From Protula sp. h YS-2021 (lineage: Eukaryota > Annelida > Polychaeta > Sabellida > Serpulidae), in the NCBI GenBank assembly GCA_949752745.1, contig OX457026.1:26970116-27034115 (forward strand): a stretch of DNA of 64,000 nucleotides, written 5' to 3'. Numbering within the stretch: the first letter of the stretch is position 1; the number at the start of each line of letters is the position of its first letter. Below are positions 1 through 10,213 of the stretch, piece by piece. Both the position numbers and the translations under genes were made by a program. The notes under the pieces are model-generated. The model ran no database searches. It was not told the DNA's origin and saw only the letters and a list, made by a program, of their open reading frames with translations.

Positions 1-420
1 GCCAATTTTGACAATCATTCTTCTCCCACAGTTTGGATCGGATTGCTTTCCATTTTTAATAATTACGAATGTTGGCTAGGAAGGCCTCTCTTCAAAAATT
101 ATTTTTCTGGCGATCCGCCAAAAACTGGCCACATGGGGGCATTTAAAATTTTTTGGTTGCACAGTTTCAAAATGCTTTTTTCAGTTTTAATCGCATTATA
201 GTCAACTTTTACAAAATGTTCACTAGGAGTGCCTGTCTTAAAAAAATTACTTTTTTTTGCGATACACCAAAAGTTGATCCAATGGGGGCATATTTCAATT
301 TTTATGAACAATTTTTCAAATGCCACTTCCTCTTCTTCTTCTTTTTCTTCCGCAATTTTGATCGGATTGCCTTCAAATTATGCATAAATGGTTCCTAAGT
401 GCTCCTCTTGAAAACATACT
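1..420. repeat. Degenerate dispersed repeat, about 2-3 units
   Basis: Units carry a recurring block read as 'gatcggattgctttc' followed by 'acgaatgtt' and then a run resembling 'cttcaaaaattatttttctggcgat'. The same blocks recur near 1045-1790, 3380-3580, 20400-20740 and 21780-21960. No coding content is seen. The short ORFs here shift frame between units and are not genes. Edges are approximate. Confidence 0.6.
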
Positions 421-1044
421 TTTTGCTAACCAGCTGAGTCATATAATGACACAATCGTCTTGTGTAAATAACCCTATTTTGGGTCGGAGAATTTATTACA
501 ATTATATCTCTAAGTGTATTTACATTAGGATGTAACACCTCTATTGTTATACACATGTGCATCAAGTTCAAAACACACTGACTGGGTGGTGGTAACCAGG
601 CCACACCATAACCAAAAGAAATGCACGTAAAATTGATAAATCAAGTATCTACCTGAGTACAACAGTCTTGACACAATATGACGCAATTTACTTCATACGG
701 CTGGATTACAGGCAATTAGGGTGGCGGAGAGATTAATAAACTTGTTAAAACACTACTTATTTTGATAATATTCTTCCACATAAAACAAAGAAAAAAAAAG
801 ATTCTAGAAAAAAGACGCCCGCAATCTAACTGGCCAGTAAGATTTGAAGGATTACTCACACATGCTAATTAGCAGCAGCAGCACAATGAAGTTGTTCATT
901 GTCAACAGCTGCAGAACTCATTACAGATCCACGGTCACATCACGCACTCTTATCCGACATACTCATGTGTAAAGAGTTAAGATCATAGGGGGAACAGAAC
1001 GGGTTACTGTTAAACAAAAGTACATTTAATAATACACGCCTTAT
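421..1044. other. Intergenic, nothing recognised
   Basis: AT-rich sequence with no ORF, RNA gene or repeat structure that I can support. Confidence 0.5.
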
Positions 1045-1790
1045 TAAATTTCCCTTTGTTTAGGTTCGCCAAAAATGATCCAAAATGGTGCCATTTTGAA
1101 ATTTGTTGTCGGCCAATTTTTAAAATATTTCTCCTGCAATTCTGATTGGGTTCCTTTGAAATTTAGACGAATGTTCTCTAGAAGATTGTCTCTTCAAAAA
1201 TTGTATTTTTTCGTGATTCGTCAAAACAGTTGACTAGATGTCTTTCAGATTTTGGTGTTCCCTAGATGGTTATCTTTAAAAAAAATACTTCGCTAACAGA
1301 TGGCAAAATGGCGCTAATTTAAAATAAATTATTATGCCATGGAATTTTCGAAATGCTTCTTCTTCCATAATTTTTAGTGGGATTCAAATTTTGCACGAAT
1401 GTTCCCTTTTTTACGATTTGCTAAAAAAAATTGTCCAATTAGCGGTATTTAAATCTTTTTGTTTTCCAAAATATATTGTCTCCTGCAGTATGATTGGATT
1501 TATTCAAACTTCTAAAATAATGCTCTTTATGCGATGTTTTCTTTAAAAATTACTTATTTTGGCGAAAGTTTACCTCATGCCGCTGTTTCAAAATTTTAAG
1601 AGTTCTTCTGCAAGTAATTTTAGTCAGCTTGCTTTCATTTTTTAGGCGTACTCCAAGGTTAGGGCTTCTTTAGAAATCAAATTTTTAGGATCCAACAGAG
1701 ATTAGCCAAATGTCGATCTTTGAAAACATTCACTAACCGGTTTTTAAATTGTTACTACCACTTTTTGGCGACCCTACGAACCATTTGATA
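1045..1790. repeat. Degenerate dispersed repeat, several units
   Basis: Same family as the repeat at the window start. Successive units contain variants of 'gcaattctgattgggttcc', 'cgaatgttc' and 'ttggcga'. The units are strongly diverged, which suggests an old array. 1791-2150 following it shows nothing recognisable. Confidence 0.55.
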
Positions 1791-2149
1791 CTTGATTCTC
1801 TAGATATTGGCTTGTCACAATATCCCTCGACATTCTCATTTATTTGAGCTGTGAAAACCATGCAATTATGCTTTGATATTGCTTATAATATTTTTTGTGT
1901 TTTGATCTTTTCGTCTTTTTATCATTATAAGATAAGATAACATAAGGTTTTATTTGCAACAGTACATAGACATATATGTTTGATAGATACATGAAGTAAA
2001 CATGCATCCAGGGTCCCAACAATTGTGTCTAAAAATATATTATTAGTATACAAGCAATAGCACTGACATGGTAAATGAATCACAGTACATTGAAATATTA
2101 ATTTAATCGCAGTATCAACATGACTAATTGAAAATATACAAGCAGTATA

Positions 2150-3310
2150 GGAGGGAGCTCTCGAGGTATCTGTTCTGCATTTAGGTGGAGCCGTTAGGGT
2201 AGTGGGGCGGTTATACTTTGGTTGGACAGGGGAGGGTACAATTTGTGGGTGGGGAATTTCATGCTTTCGAAGAAAGCTTATGTGATTGAAATGCGGCGCT
2301 CCTCTAATGTTTGAAGACCTGACGTGTCTCGGAAACTGGAAAGTTAGGCAGGGAAAATAACATTTAGTGCCCTTTTTTAATGTGTTCGATGTGGGAAGAT
2401 AGTGACTTTAAGAGGAGCCCGTGCCACACTGGGCACACATATTCGAGGATTGGGTGGACAATAGAACAAAACATGGTAACACGGTCTTGAAGGCTAAGTC
2501 CTGACCTCTTTAAGACCACAATAACATGTAATCTACTGTTTGTTTTGCTACTTATAAAGAAAACATGTTCCTCCCAAGATAAGTTTTCTCATATAACTAG
2601 ACCTAAAAGCTTGGTTGATGTCACGCCTTCGATAACTTCGCCATCAGTAATAAGAGGCGAGAGGACTGATTTAACCTTGCTGAGACTGATTAAAGTTTCT
2701 ATAGTTTTACTCGTATGGTTTTCACTTGGTTCTGATTTGACCAATTCATCTCTGATGCGCCTTGCTGCAAGTTATCACTATCACAGTTGTTGGTTTCATT
2801 AACAGTTTTATCATTAACAAACTTGCATGTAGGCAAGGCTAATCGCATATCGTTTATCATAATAAGGGATAGTAAAATACCAAGAAGTGTACCTTGTGGC
2901 ACGTTTGCCCATATATCCTCCCAATCAGATTTAAACTTGCCGATATTCACTTTCTGTTGCCGGTCTCTGAGGAAACTGACAATCCAGTTGACAATGATAT
3001 CCGGTACTTCTAACTGGCGCAGTTTATCAACTAGGAGGTCAGAGTTAATCCTGTCAAATGCTTTTCTGTATTCTACCAACAGTATCCTGACACTGTCATT
3101 CGTGCAACATGGAGATCAGGGTATGTGCATGAGCTGCCACGAAGGCTTCGGTAGCTATGGTAAATTTATCGGGAATATTTGGTGGCTGACAGCTTTGGCA
3201 CGACGGTTTGGGCAAGTCTGATGACATGCCAGTGGAGAACTCGTTTGCTTGCGAGTTGGGTGAAGTCACCAGTACAGTGGAGGTTTGCGATTGAGTGCAA
3301 AGCAGCAAAG
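2150..3310 (-). pseudogene. Non-LTR retrotransposon (LINE) reverse-transcriptase relic
   Basis: Reading the minus strand from about 3310 to 2150 gives the second half of a LINE polymerase. The best stretch (3079-2699) has the RT palm segment VEYRKAFDRINSDLLVDKL, then VPDIIVNWIVSFLRDRQQKV, then the core motif VPQGTLLG. The expected catalytic F/YxDD box is decayed to KFVNDKT. Upstream sequence 3310-3096 contains HTLISMLHE, part of the RT fingers, in another frame. Downstream, 2545-2150 matches the RT tail, with ERRHFNHISFLRKHEIPHP visible after frame changes. Several frameshifts and stops make it inactive. No poly-A tail or target duplication could be fixed. The clade is not assigned. Confidence 0.8.
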
Positions 3311-3379
3311 GGATCTGGTTTATTCTGTCCAGTGAATGATTTTACAGATGACCACCAATTTCGGTTTTATGTATCTCAA

Positions 3380-3580
3380 AGGTTAGATATGTGTATATTG
3401 CAAGTAACTTTAGTCAGATTGCTTTACTTTTAGGTGTCGTCTAAACTAAGGGCTTCCCTGAAATTTACTTTTCTGAGATTGGCAAATGATTAGGCAAATG
3501 CGTTTTGAAAATTTTTCAGTAGACGGTTTTTCATAATGTCCTTGGACAAGGTACTTTTTAATTTAGGAAGTGTGTTCTTG
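3380..3580. repeat. Single unit of the dispersed repeat seen at 1-420
   Basis: Contains 'gtaactttagtcagattgctttacttttaggtgtcgtc', comparable to the block at 1614-1660. It lies directly beside the LINE relic. Confidence 0.45.
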
Positions 3581-3783
3581 ATTTTTTGTTAAGAGCTTTG
3601 TTAAATTTGAAATATCGATTTCACGCAGATTTCCCCACGCAGATGGCCACAGATATATTTATAAAGTTAACAATAACTGTCCAGCTTTTCATACACAACC
3701 ACGCTTGGTTGTGTTATTTACAAGGTGGAAATACGGAAAAGGGAATCCTCAGCCTTTATTTGTTTGCTTCGAGATTCAGAACT

Positions 3784-3971
3784 GGAGTGGTATTCTACTC
3801 TGTCCTTATCTTTAAGGACGTCCTTATTCTTGAGATTAGATGGTTCATCCTTAATTTTTATCCTTATTTTTAAAAGACTTTGTTAAGTTTGAGGATAGAG
3901 CAGAATAGCTTTTTTATCCTTTTAAAAATAAGGACACCCTTAAAAATAAGGACAGAGCAGAATACCACTCC
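3784..3971. mobile_element. Short MITE with long terminal inverted repeats
   Basis: The left arm starting 'ggagtggtattctactctg' is the inverse, with few mismatches, of the right arm ending 'cagagcagaataccactcc'. The arms extend roughly 45-50 bp through 'tccttat' blocks. The whole element is about 188 bp and has no ORF. No convincing target duplication is visible, so the transposase family is not assigned. Confidence 0.65.
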
Positions 3972-4640
3972 TGGTATTGCGCACAGTATTGAAACGCAGG
4001 AACAGCAGATTAATGATTAAGGTATATCAAAAGACAGTAGCAAACCATTCATACACAAAACTCCGATGCATAAAACCCAACCAGAAATGCAACAAGGCGA
4101 AGTCACACCGTCGTTCAGTATTTTGTATGAAAGGCTTGTTACTGGCTCTAACAGTAGGTGGATTTGTGAAGAGCAGCCGATTTAATACTATATAACGAAG
4201 ACCATCACGCTAATCATGTCACATTTTAAATAGTTGGAAAGTGTTGTTTGAAAAATGTCCAGTGAGCCAAAAGTTGGAAAAATGGGCGATTGAAAAATGA
4301 CGAGTTGGCAAATGTCGGTTGTTAAAACTCCAGGTGGAATGGGTCCATGTTTCCACTGAGTATGGCAGGCGGCCCGTGTCCTACTTTCACCTTGTAAAAA
4401 GCGTCTTGAGAGTCAAGGGGACGAACCATTTATAAATAAAATAGAGTTTATTTTCGTTTAAAATGGTCGCGAGAGTGTACTTTATGGTAAGTGGCACTGT
4501 CAAAGTAAAAGAGAGCGAAAGTTTCCCTGCCTTTAACTGGTTAAAACAATACTCTAACCTCGGCCTGTAATTGGCCGAATTTCGGCACTCTAGACCCTCG
4601 ACAGTGAACACGCAATATCCACTCCTGATCTTGTCATAAT
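3972..4640. other. Intergenic, nothing recognised
   Basis: No supported gene. Only short ORFs without recognisable motifs are present. Confidence 0.45.
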
Positions 4641-4647
4641 GTCGCCA

Positions 4648-4915
4648 TTCTGCTACATATCACGCTTTGGGCTCGTTTCCATGCCGCTACATATCACGCT
4701 TTGTGCTCGTTTCCATGCCGCTACATATCACGCTTTGTGCTCGTTTCCATGCCGCTACATATCACGTTTTGTGCTCGTTTCCATGCCACTACATATCAAA
4801 CTTTGTGCTCGTTTCCATGCTGCTACATATCACGCTTTGTGCTCGTTTCCATGCCGGTACATATCACGCTTTGTGCTCGTTTCCATGATGCTACATATCA
4901 CGCTTGGTGTTCATT
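4648..4915. repeat. 34-bp minisatellite, about 8 copies
   Basis: The unit reads as ctacatatcacgctttgtg followed by ctcgtttccatgccg. Copies are nearly identical except at the edges, where single-base variants accumulate. 34 is not a multiple of three, so the reading frame rotates at each copy. All three plus-strand frames stay open, so the overlapping ORFs here are an artefact of the repeat. Confidence 0.92.
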
Positions 4916-4968
4916 GGCCAAGTCCTACCTTCGAAGGAATTGTTACTAATATGAAAACACCCTCTTTC

Positions 4969-5162
4969 TGAAATAATAGCAATGTTTTTGGTATATTTAA
5001 AATTGCTTTATTTGAGACGTTACAAGTACATGTTCTCACAACTATGGATGCGGTGCGAATGCTGATACATGCTAATCAACAGACGCGACTGACCACTGTA
5101 TTCATGCGCGCTTGGGCGCCAACAGATAAGACGTACTTAGTGACCTGGATGCCATCACAACA
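4969..5162 (-). repeat. 3' LTR of the gag-less Gypsy element
   Basis: 194 bp, beginning tgaaataatagcaatg and ending atcacaaca. It carries 24 bp (after gagacgtt) that are absent from the other LTR; otherwise the two are closely similar. Confidence 0.9.
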
Positions 5163-5474
5163 TCCCCGTTTGTTTCAAATAAAAAATAGAGAAGCAATAA
5201 AAGCTTAGATTTTACTTTTTCTGCGTTGATCACCATGACATAATAAACTTTACAGTGGGCATTATTACATGACATAAAACAAATTTAATCGGTTTGACAT
5301 TTCATACTTGTCCCCATTTAACTTTACAATGCAAAGTACATTATACTATTTACAATGTGTTGAGGTGTTTTCACACATAATCAGTGACGAAAATTAATGC
5401 TCTGCGGGAACACCGTATCGCATTGGCTTTTGAACCATTCTTCCCTTCCTGGTTTTATACCCATTTCCCCCGCG

Positions 5475-6713
5475 CTATGTTCCCTTTTCAGGACGCCCAG
5501 CCCCATCCTTTCGTACACTTTCACACGCGTTGTTTACACTTTTGTGCGGTTTTACTACACGCTCACGGAGCTGGGATCTGTTTCTCCGCAGTATACTGCC
5601 ATTGGGTGTTTCGACAATATAGCTGCGGGGCTCTTCACATTTTCTGACCACTATTGCGGGTTCCCATTTCCCAGATTCGTTCGAGAACACGCTAACATTT
5701 TGACCTGGCTTTAACTCGGGCAACTCAACGCGATGATGTTTAGCGTCATTTTTGGTCATTTTTTCTTTTCTTTTTGTTAACTCTCCCCTTACTTCTTCAC
5801 TACCAATGTCACTTCTGCTGAGGAGGGTTGTGATTCGGTTGCCTAACAGCAGTTCGGCTGGGGAGGGGAGTTTTGTATCAACAGGGGTTGCTCTTACATT
5901 CATTAACGCGATATCTAGGTCATTCCCTGTTTTCAGCGCCTTTTTTACAACATTTTTTACATAACCAACATACTTTTCAATGAAACCGTTGGATTGTGGA
6001 TACCTCGCGCTTCTTGTCACATGCTTGATAGACCATTTTTTCACAAATGACTGAAATTCTACACCTGTGTATTGAGGTCCACCGTCAGACATAATTTCTG
6101 TGGGTTTGCCAAATAAGCTAATGTAGTGCTTAATTTTTCTGTGACCTTCCTACTTGTAACAGGTTGTGGAATTTCGTCTACCAGTGGAAATTTGCTGTAC
6201 CTATCCACTGTGATTAGGTACCACTTGTTGTGCAAATAGAAAAGATCCGTGGCGATAAATTGCCATTTTTGCTTGGAATTTCGTGGGGAATGATCGGTTT
6301 CTTTCTATTTGCACTTTGGTATTTCTATCACGTTTGACACATTTTACACATGTCTTCAATGTGACCATGGATATGCAGCTAATACACACTTTTCCGTGCC
6401 AGTTTGCGGGGTTTTTTTCAATGCCTTGGTGGGCTTCATGCAGTTTTGACAAAATACTCTTTTGCAAAGTTTCCGGAATCAAAGCTTGTTTTCCTTTGAA
6501 AACAACACCATTTTCCATGGCTAATTCGGCTCTGAACGAGAAGTAGGGTCGGACCTCACTGATTTCTTCGGGCCATCCTGAAAAAATATATTCTCTCAGC
6601 TGAATGAGAATGGGGTCGCGATTAGTTTCAGCTTTCAGCTGTTGTCTTTTTGTATCCGAGAAGTTAATGAGTGCAAAGTTTTCAATGCTCATGCTGTTTA
6701 TACATGTTTCCAA
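5475..6713 (-). pseudogene. Integrase region of the gag-less Gypsy element
   Basis: Two minus-strand segments cover the integrase. The upstream one (6713-6201) carries the linker and the zinc-binding region: HEAHQGIEK, then CISCISMVTLKTCVKCVKRD. The downstream one (6092-5475) starts at the second catalytic Asp of the DDE core (MSDGGPQYTGVEFQ). It continues through SARYPQSNGFIEKYVGYVK, whose glutamate is the third catalytic residue, into a basic C-terminal domain with LPELKPGQNVSVF. Between the two, stops and a frame change interrupt the first catalytic Asp region. In a working element the protein would insert cDNA with a 5-bp stagger, which agrees with the CTTTC duplication. The copy is inactive. 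Confidence 0.88.
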
Positions 6714-7160
6714 ACTGATGTCTGTGGGGCCTTCTGGGTTTGATAACCTACGTAATGCGTCCGATAAGCGTTGTTCTGGGTCCTTTTGTAAATAACTTTA
6801 AAATTGTACCCTGCGATTTGCAAAAGCATTATTTGTAAGCGTGCTGGGGCCGAATTTATTGGGGTTTGTGGTCGCTTGCTACGGTAAAAAATCGCGCGTA
6901 CAGAAAATGTGGAAACGCTGAATACCAAACACTATCGCTAACATTACACGCTCAATATTGCTGTAACTCGATTGGGTGTCAGTGAGTGTTTTAGACGCGT
7001 AAGTTATTGCTACCACCTTGCGTCGTTGCAGCAACGCTGCCCCTAGACCTTTGAACTAGCACCAACCTCGAGAATAACTTCCAAATCGGGATTGTAGTAC
7101 TCTAGTACACTTTCTTCCGTGATACACGCTTTTAGTTCGTCAAAGCACTTCTGATGCACC
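6698..7160 (-). pseudogene. RNase H region of the gag-less Gypsy element
   Basis: Pieces of a Gypsy-type RNase H are seen across frames, including a segment equivalent to SSYSNIERVMLAIVFG around 6960-6920 and an LQIAGYNFKVIYK segment at about 6830-6790. The latter is the usual end of this domain. At least two frameshifts are needed to read through it. Confidence 0.7.
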
Positions 7161-8370
7161 TCATCCCAGCACCACACACTTTTTTTCCCTTGCTAGCTCG
7201 CGTAACACATGTGCCTTGTTCGCGAAGTTGGGTATGAACTGTGCCATATATGAGATAAGGTGTAGCAACGATTTCAGTTGCTCTTTGTTTTGCGGCGGGG
7301 GCATGTTTTGAACATCCCTAATTTTGGCAGGATCTGGTTTGATCCCTTCATTGGTGTACAGATTGCCAAAAAATGAAATGCTAGGTTGTTTAATGTGACA
7401 CTTTGCGCTGTTGAACACTAATCCTTTCTCACTAGCACGGTTCTTTAAACCTAACAGATTCTTGTCATGCTGGGTTTCGTTTTCACCGTACACGCATACA
7501 TCATCGGCAATTGACACTACTCCTGGTAAATCTTCCAGGATTTCATCCATTCGTGACTGAAATTCGTCTTGCGAATTGATCAGACCAAAGGGCAACCTGT
7601 TGAAGCAACACCTGGGTCCTAATGGTGATCTGAATGTCGTCAGCAATTGTGACTTTTTATCGAGGCGCACAGACTAGTAGCCATTTTTGGCATCTAATTT
7701 GCTGAAAACTTTGCGTTTGCAAATTTTGGGTTCAATTCTTCCAAAGTAGGAATTTTGTGTGGGCATCGTTTCAGATTTCGGTTTAGTTTCTGGGGATCTA
7801 ACCAACCCTGATTGAACCATCTTTTTTCTCGGTAAACACCAAATTTGAACACCAGTTTGTGTGCTCGGTGACCTTTCTGATCACACCCATTTCTTCCATG
7901 CGATCAAGCTCGGCTTTAATTTTGTCACGCATGTGAATGCTGCACTTTCTGGGAGCGGTCACATACGGTTCTGCGTCTTCTACCAAATGAAACCGTGCAA
8001 CACTGGGAAAATTACCAATTTTGTCAAACTGGTAGGGATAAATAGACACGAGGTCGTCTAGGCTGCTAACTGTATTAGCTCCCTCATTTACCTTCGGTAC
8101 ACATTTCGCACGCACAATATCCACGTGAATTGTGACTAAGCCGAGACTTTCACTTTCCTTTAGCCCTAGAATGGCTGGACCCGGTTCAGCTACAACGCAA
8201 AACTCTATGTTTTGCCAGACTTCACCTTTCACACTGACCGGCTTGGTGAACTTGCCCAGACACCTAATCGCTCACCGTTGTACGCGAGCAGACTCACACC
8301 TGTACATTCACGCAACACACCACTGCTTAGCACTGCGTTTTCACCATACATTTGTTTAAAAGTACGGAGG
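7161..8370 (-). pseudogene. Protease tail and reverse transcriptase of the gag-less Gypsy element
   Basis: The 8232-7798 segment begins with the C-terminal half of an aspartic protease (FCVVAEPGPAILGLKESESL). It runs through the protease-RT connection into the RT start (MEEMGVIRKVTEHTNWCSNL, then VFTEKKDGSIR). After a frameshift the palm follows: FSKLDAKNGY with the first catalytic Asp, then LPFGLINSQDEFQSRMDEIL, and the catalytic box as SIADDVCVYG, where Y or F is usual before the ADD. IPNFANKAHVLREL marks the connection to RNase H. The protease active-site DSG/DTG is missing, so the deletion that removed gag also took the start of protease. Confidence 0.88.
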
Positions 8371-8405
8371 TGGAGAGTCGAACCTGATTCGCGTTTTCAT
8401 CCGTG

Positions 8406-8416
8406 CGCTGCCACCA
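8406..8416 (-). promoter_or_regulatory. Primer-binding site, probable tRNA-Leu primer
   Basis: Immediately inside the 5' LTR, on the minus strand, the sequence reads TGGTGGCAGCG. From memory this is the complement of the 3' end CGCTGCCACCA of metazoan tRNA-Leu (AAG/UAG type). The position next to the LTR and the TGG start are seen directly; the tRNA identity is recalled, not searched. Confidence 0.7.
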
Positions 8417-8586
8417 TGAAATAATACCAATGTTTTTGGTATATTTAAAATTACTTTATTTGAGACGTTGGATGCGGTGCGAATGCTGATACGTGCTAAT
8501 CAACAGACGCGACTGACCACTGTATTCATGCGCGCTTGGGCGCGAATAGATAAGACTTACTTAGTGACCTGGATGCTATCACAACA
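8417..8586 (-). repeat. 5' LTR of the gag-less Gypsy element
   Basis: 170 bp, tgaaataataccaatg to atcacaaca, followed outside by the CTTTC duplication. It lacks the 24 bp present in the partner LTR. Confidence 0.9.
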
Positions 8587-9442
8587 CTTTCACGCTTCAT
8601 TCCTCAACTACAGTCATGCCCCCAATCATGGCCTTGCCCCCAATCGCCCCCCTTTCTCCCATTAATGTCATAAAAGTTATATTGTGATACTTATGTTGCA
8701 CTCTCGCCCCACAACCCTCTTATCGTATTTAATGTGCAAGTTACAACCTCGCCAGTCTCCTTATCGCATTAACTGAGTAAAAGGTATATTTTGGTCTAGA
8801 TTTCTCTGTTTTGTACACCCCGTCCCTTGCTATATCACACTTATTATGTACGCGTTATTCTTTATTATATAGCTTTGTACAACAACCCGTCCCTTGTTAT
8901 ATTGTTCTTATTATGTACGCGTTATTCTTTATTATATAGCTTTGTACTATATCCGAATACTGCATTCCAAAAGGTCATTCACAGAAAAACTTTAAAATGT
9001 GCAATTAGCTCAGGTTAGCAATTAGCAGCTAGCAAGGCTAGTATAAAATCATGAATTTCACTGTGTTCCAGTAACAGAAATTAATTTTACAATTTTAAGA
9101 TAAGGGTTATTAATTCAATGTTCTGAGTTTTTATTCTGCAATTCATTCTGCAAAAGTTTGCTTTGAAATACCAAATAATTGTTTGAAAACATTATGATGC
9201 AGTAGACTGCTTTACCCAAGAAATCCTAGAATATGTCTAGTTTACACTCTGCTACTGAAGAAGCTTTGACAAAAAGTTAGAGTGGCAGCATCGGCCATTT
9301 ATTGTGATAGGCTTAACCTTTCACAAACCAATTAGATGACTTACGACCAAGAATGCTTGCATACTTTTTCAATCCTTGTATTTCTCTGTCACTCTTTCTG
9401 TTTTCCCTGAAGATAATAAATACATTAATAAATGGTTGAGAA
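8587..9442. other. Intergenic with a 67-bp tandem duplication
   Basis: No gene is seen. At about 8818-8950 a segment containing 'attatgtacgcgttattc' and 'tttattatatagctttgta' occurs twice in tandem with a period near 67 bp. Confidence 0.6.
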
Positions 9443-10204
9443 GAATCCGGGACAGAAGGGCCCTGAACAAAGGGACAAACCTTGGACATAAGGGCCTTTC
9501 CCAAAACGGCCTTTTTCAAAAGAGCCTTTCCCAAAACGGCCCTCAATGAAAAGTTGGACAAAAGGGCCTTGAGAAATTTTTTCTTGGATACGGTTCTCAA
9601 AATTATTTTTATTTTTTGTGTAATAAAATAACAACTCCAAAAAACAAAGTTAATTGAGTTAAAAACGGTCACAGTTCAAGTAAAGACCTCAAATTCAGAA
9701 TTCCTTAGATATCGGCAAGACACTTACACGCAAACATCATCCCGATTAGCGCGTGTGTTTAAACAGCACAGTGCAGAGGTACGAAACAAAGGACAGAGAT
9801 AATCTTTTGTGGCACAATGACTCCGAAATCTGGCATCTTAAGACAGTGATGGGAAATAATTGAAAGCGTCTTTACAGTGAGTAAAGCATTAAGGCAGTGA
9901 TTGATACAAACAGGGATTATCCTGTGGCACAGTGCTTCGGAAATCTCAAGGGAGTGATGGGGAGTACTTGAAACAAAACATCAAGGCAGTTATCTGTGAA
10001 AACACAATGATTTTTTTTACTTGTTACTTTATTACATATGTTATTAAATAATTAAAAATTAAAATACTTGAAAAAATTCTCAAGGCCCTTTTCTCCAACT
10101 TTTCACTTAGGGCCGTTTTGGGAAAGGCCCTTTCGGGAAAGGCCGTTTTGGGAAAGCCCAAATGTCCAAGGCCCTTTTGTCCAGGGCCCTTCTGTCTGGA
10201 TACC
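9443..10204. mobile_element. Non-autonomous DNA element with internally repetitive inverted arms
   Basis: The left arm (about 9446-9590) and right arm (about 10062-10202) are inverted copies. Both contain GACAGAAGGGCCCTG near the tip and then several repeats of a cctttcccaaaacggcc motif, ending with gaaaagttgga and gggccttgagaa. The element is flanked by GGTTGAGAA at 9434-9442 and 10205-10213, an 8-9 bp target duplication. The centre has no ORF. An 8-bp duplication would fit hAT or P-type transposases, but nothing in the sequence decides the family. Confidence 0.75.
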
Positions 10205-10213
10205 GGTTGAGAA

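Larger units (their letters stand above)
4969..8586 (-). mobile_element. Ty3/Gypsy-type LTR retrotransposon, gag-less and decayed, with both LTRs
   Basis: Two direct repeats (4969-5162 and 8417-8586) start TG and end CA, and both are flanked outside by CTTTC (4964-4968 and 8587-8591), a 5-bp target-site duplication. Between them the minus strand reads protease tail, reverse transcriptase, RNase H and integrase in the Ty3/Gypsy order. Directly inside the 5' LTR (right side) lies an 11-nt primer-binding site. A purine-rich stretch ending acgggga lies just inside the 3' LTR. At 3618 bp it is shorter than a typical autonomous Gypsy element. No gag is present: coding remains start within protease. 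Numerous frameshifts and stops make it non-autonomous. Confidence 0.92.

Noticed and set aside
4648..4915. CRISPR-like array
   Set aside because: Repeats are directly adjacent with no spacers, in a eukaryotic genome.
5384..5964. Plus-strand ORFs of 70-105 codons
   Set aside because: They are the antisense of the Gypsy integrase.
8370..8400. tRNA gene suggested by GGTTCGACTC on the minus strand
   Set aside because: This resembles a B box, but no matching acceptor stem, anticodon arm or A box lies at the right distance; it is leader sequence after the primer-binding site.
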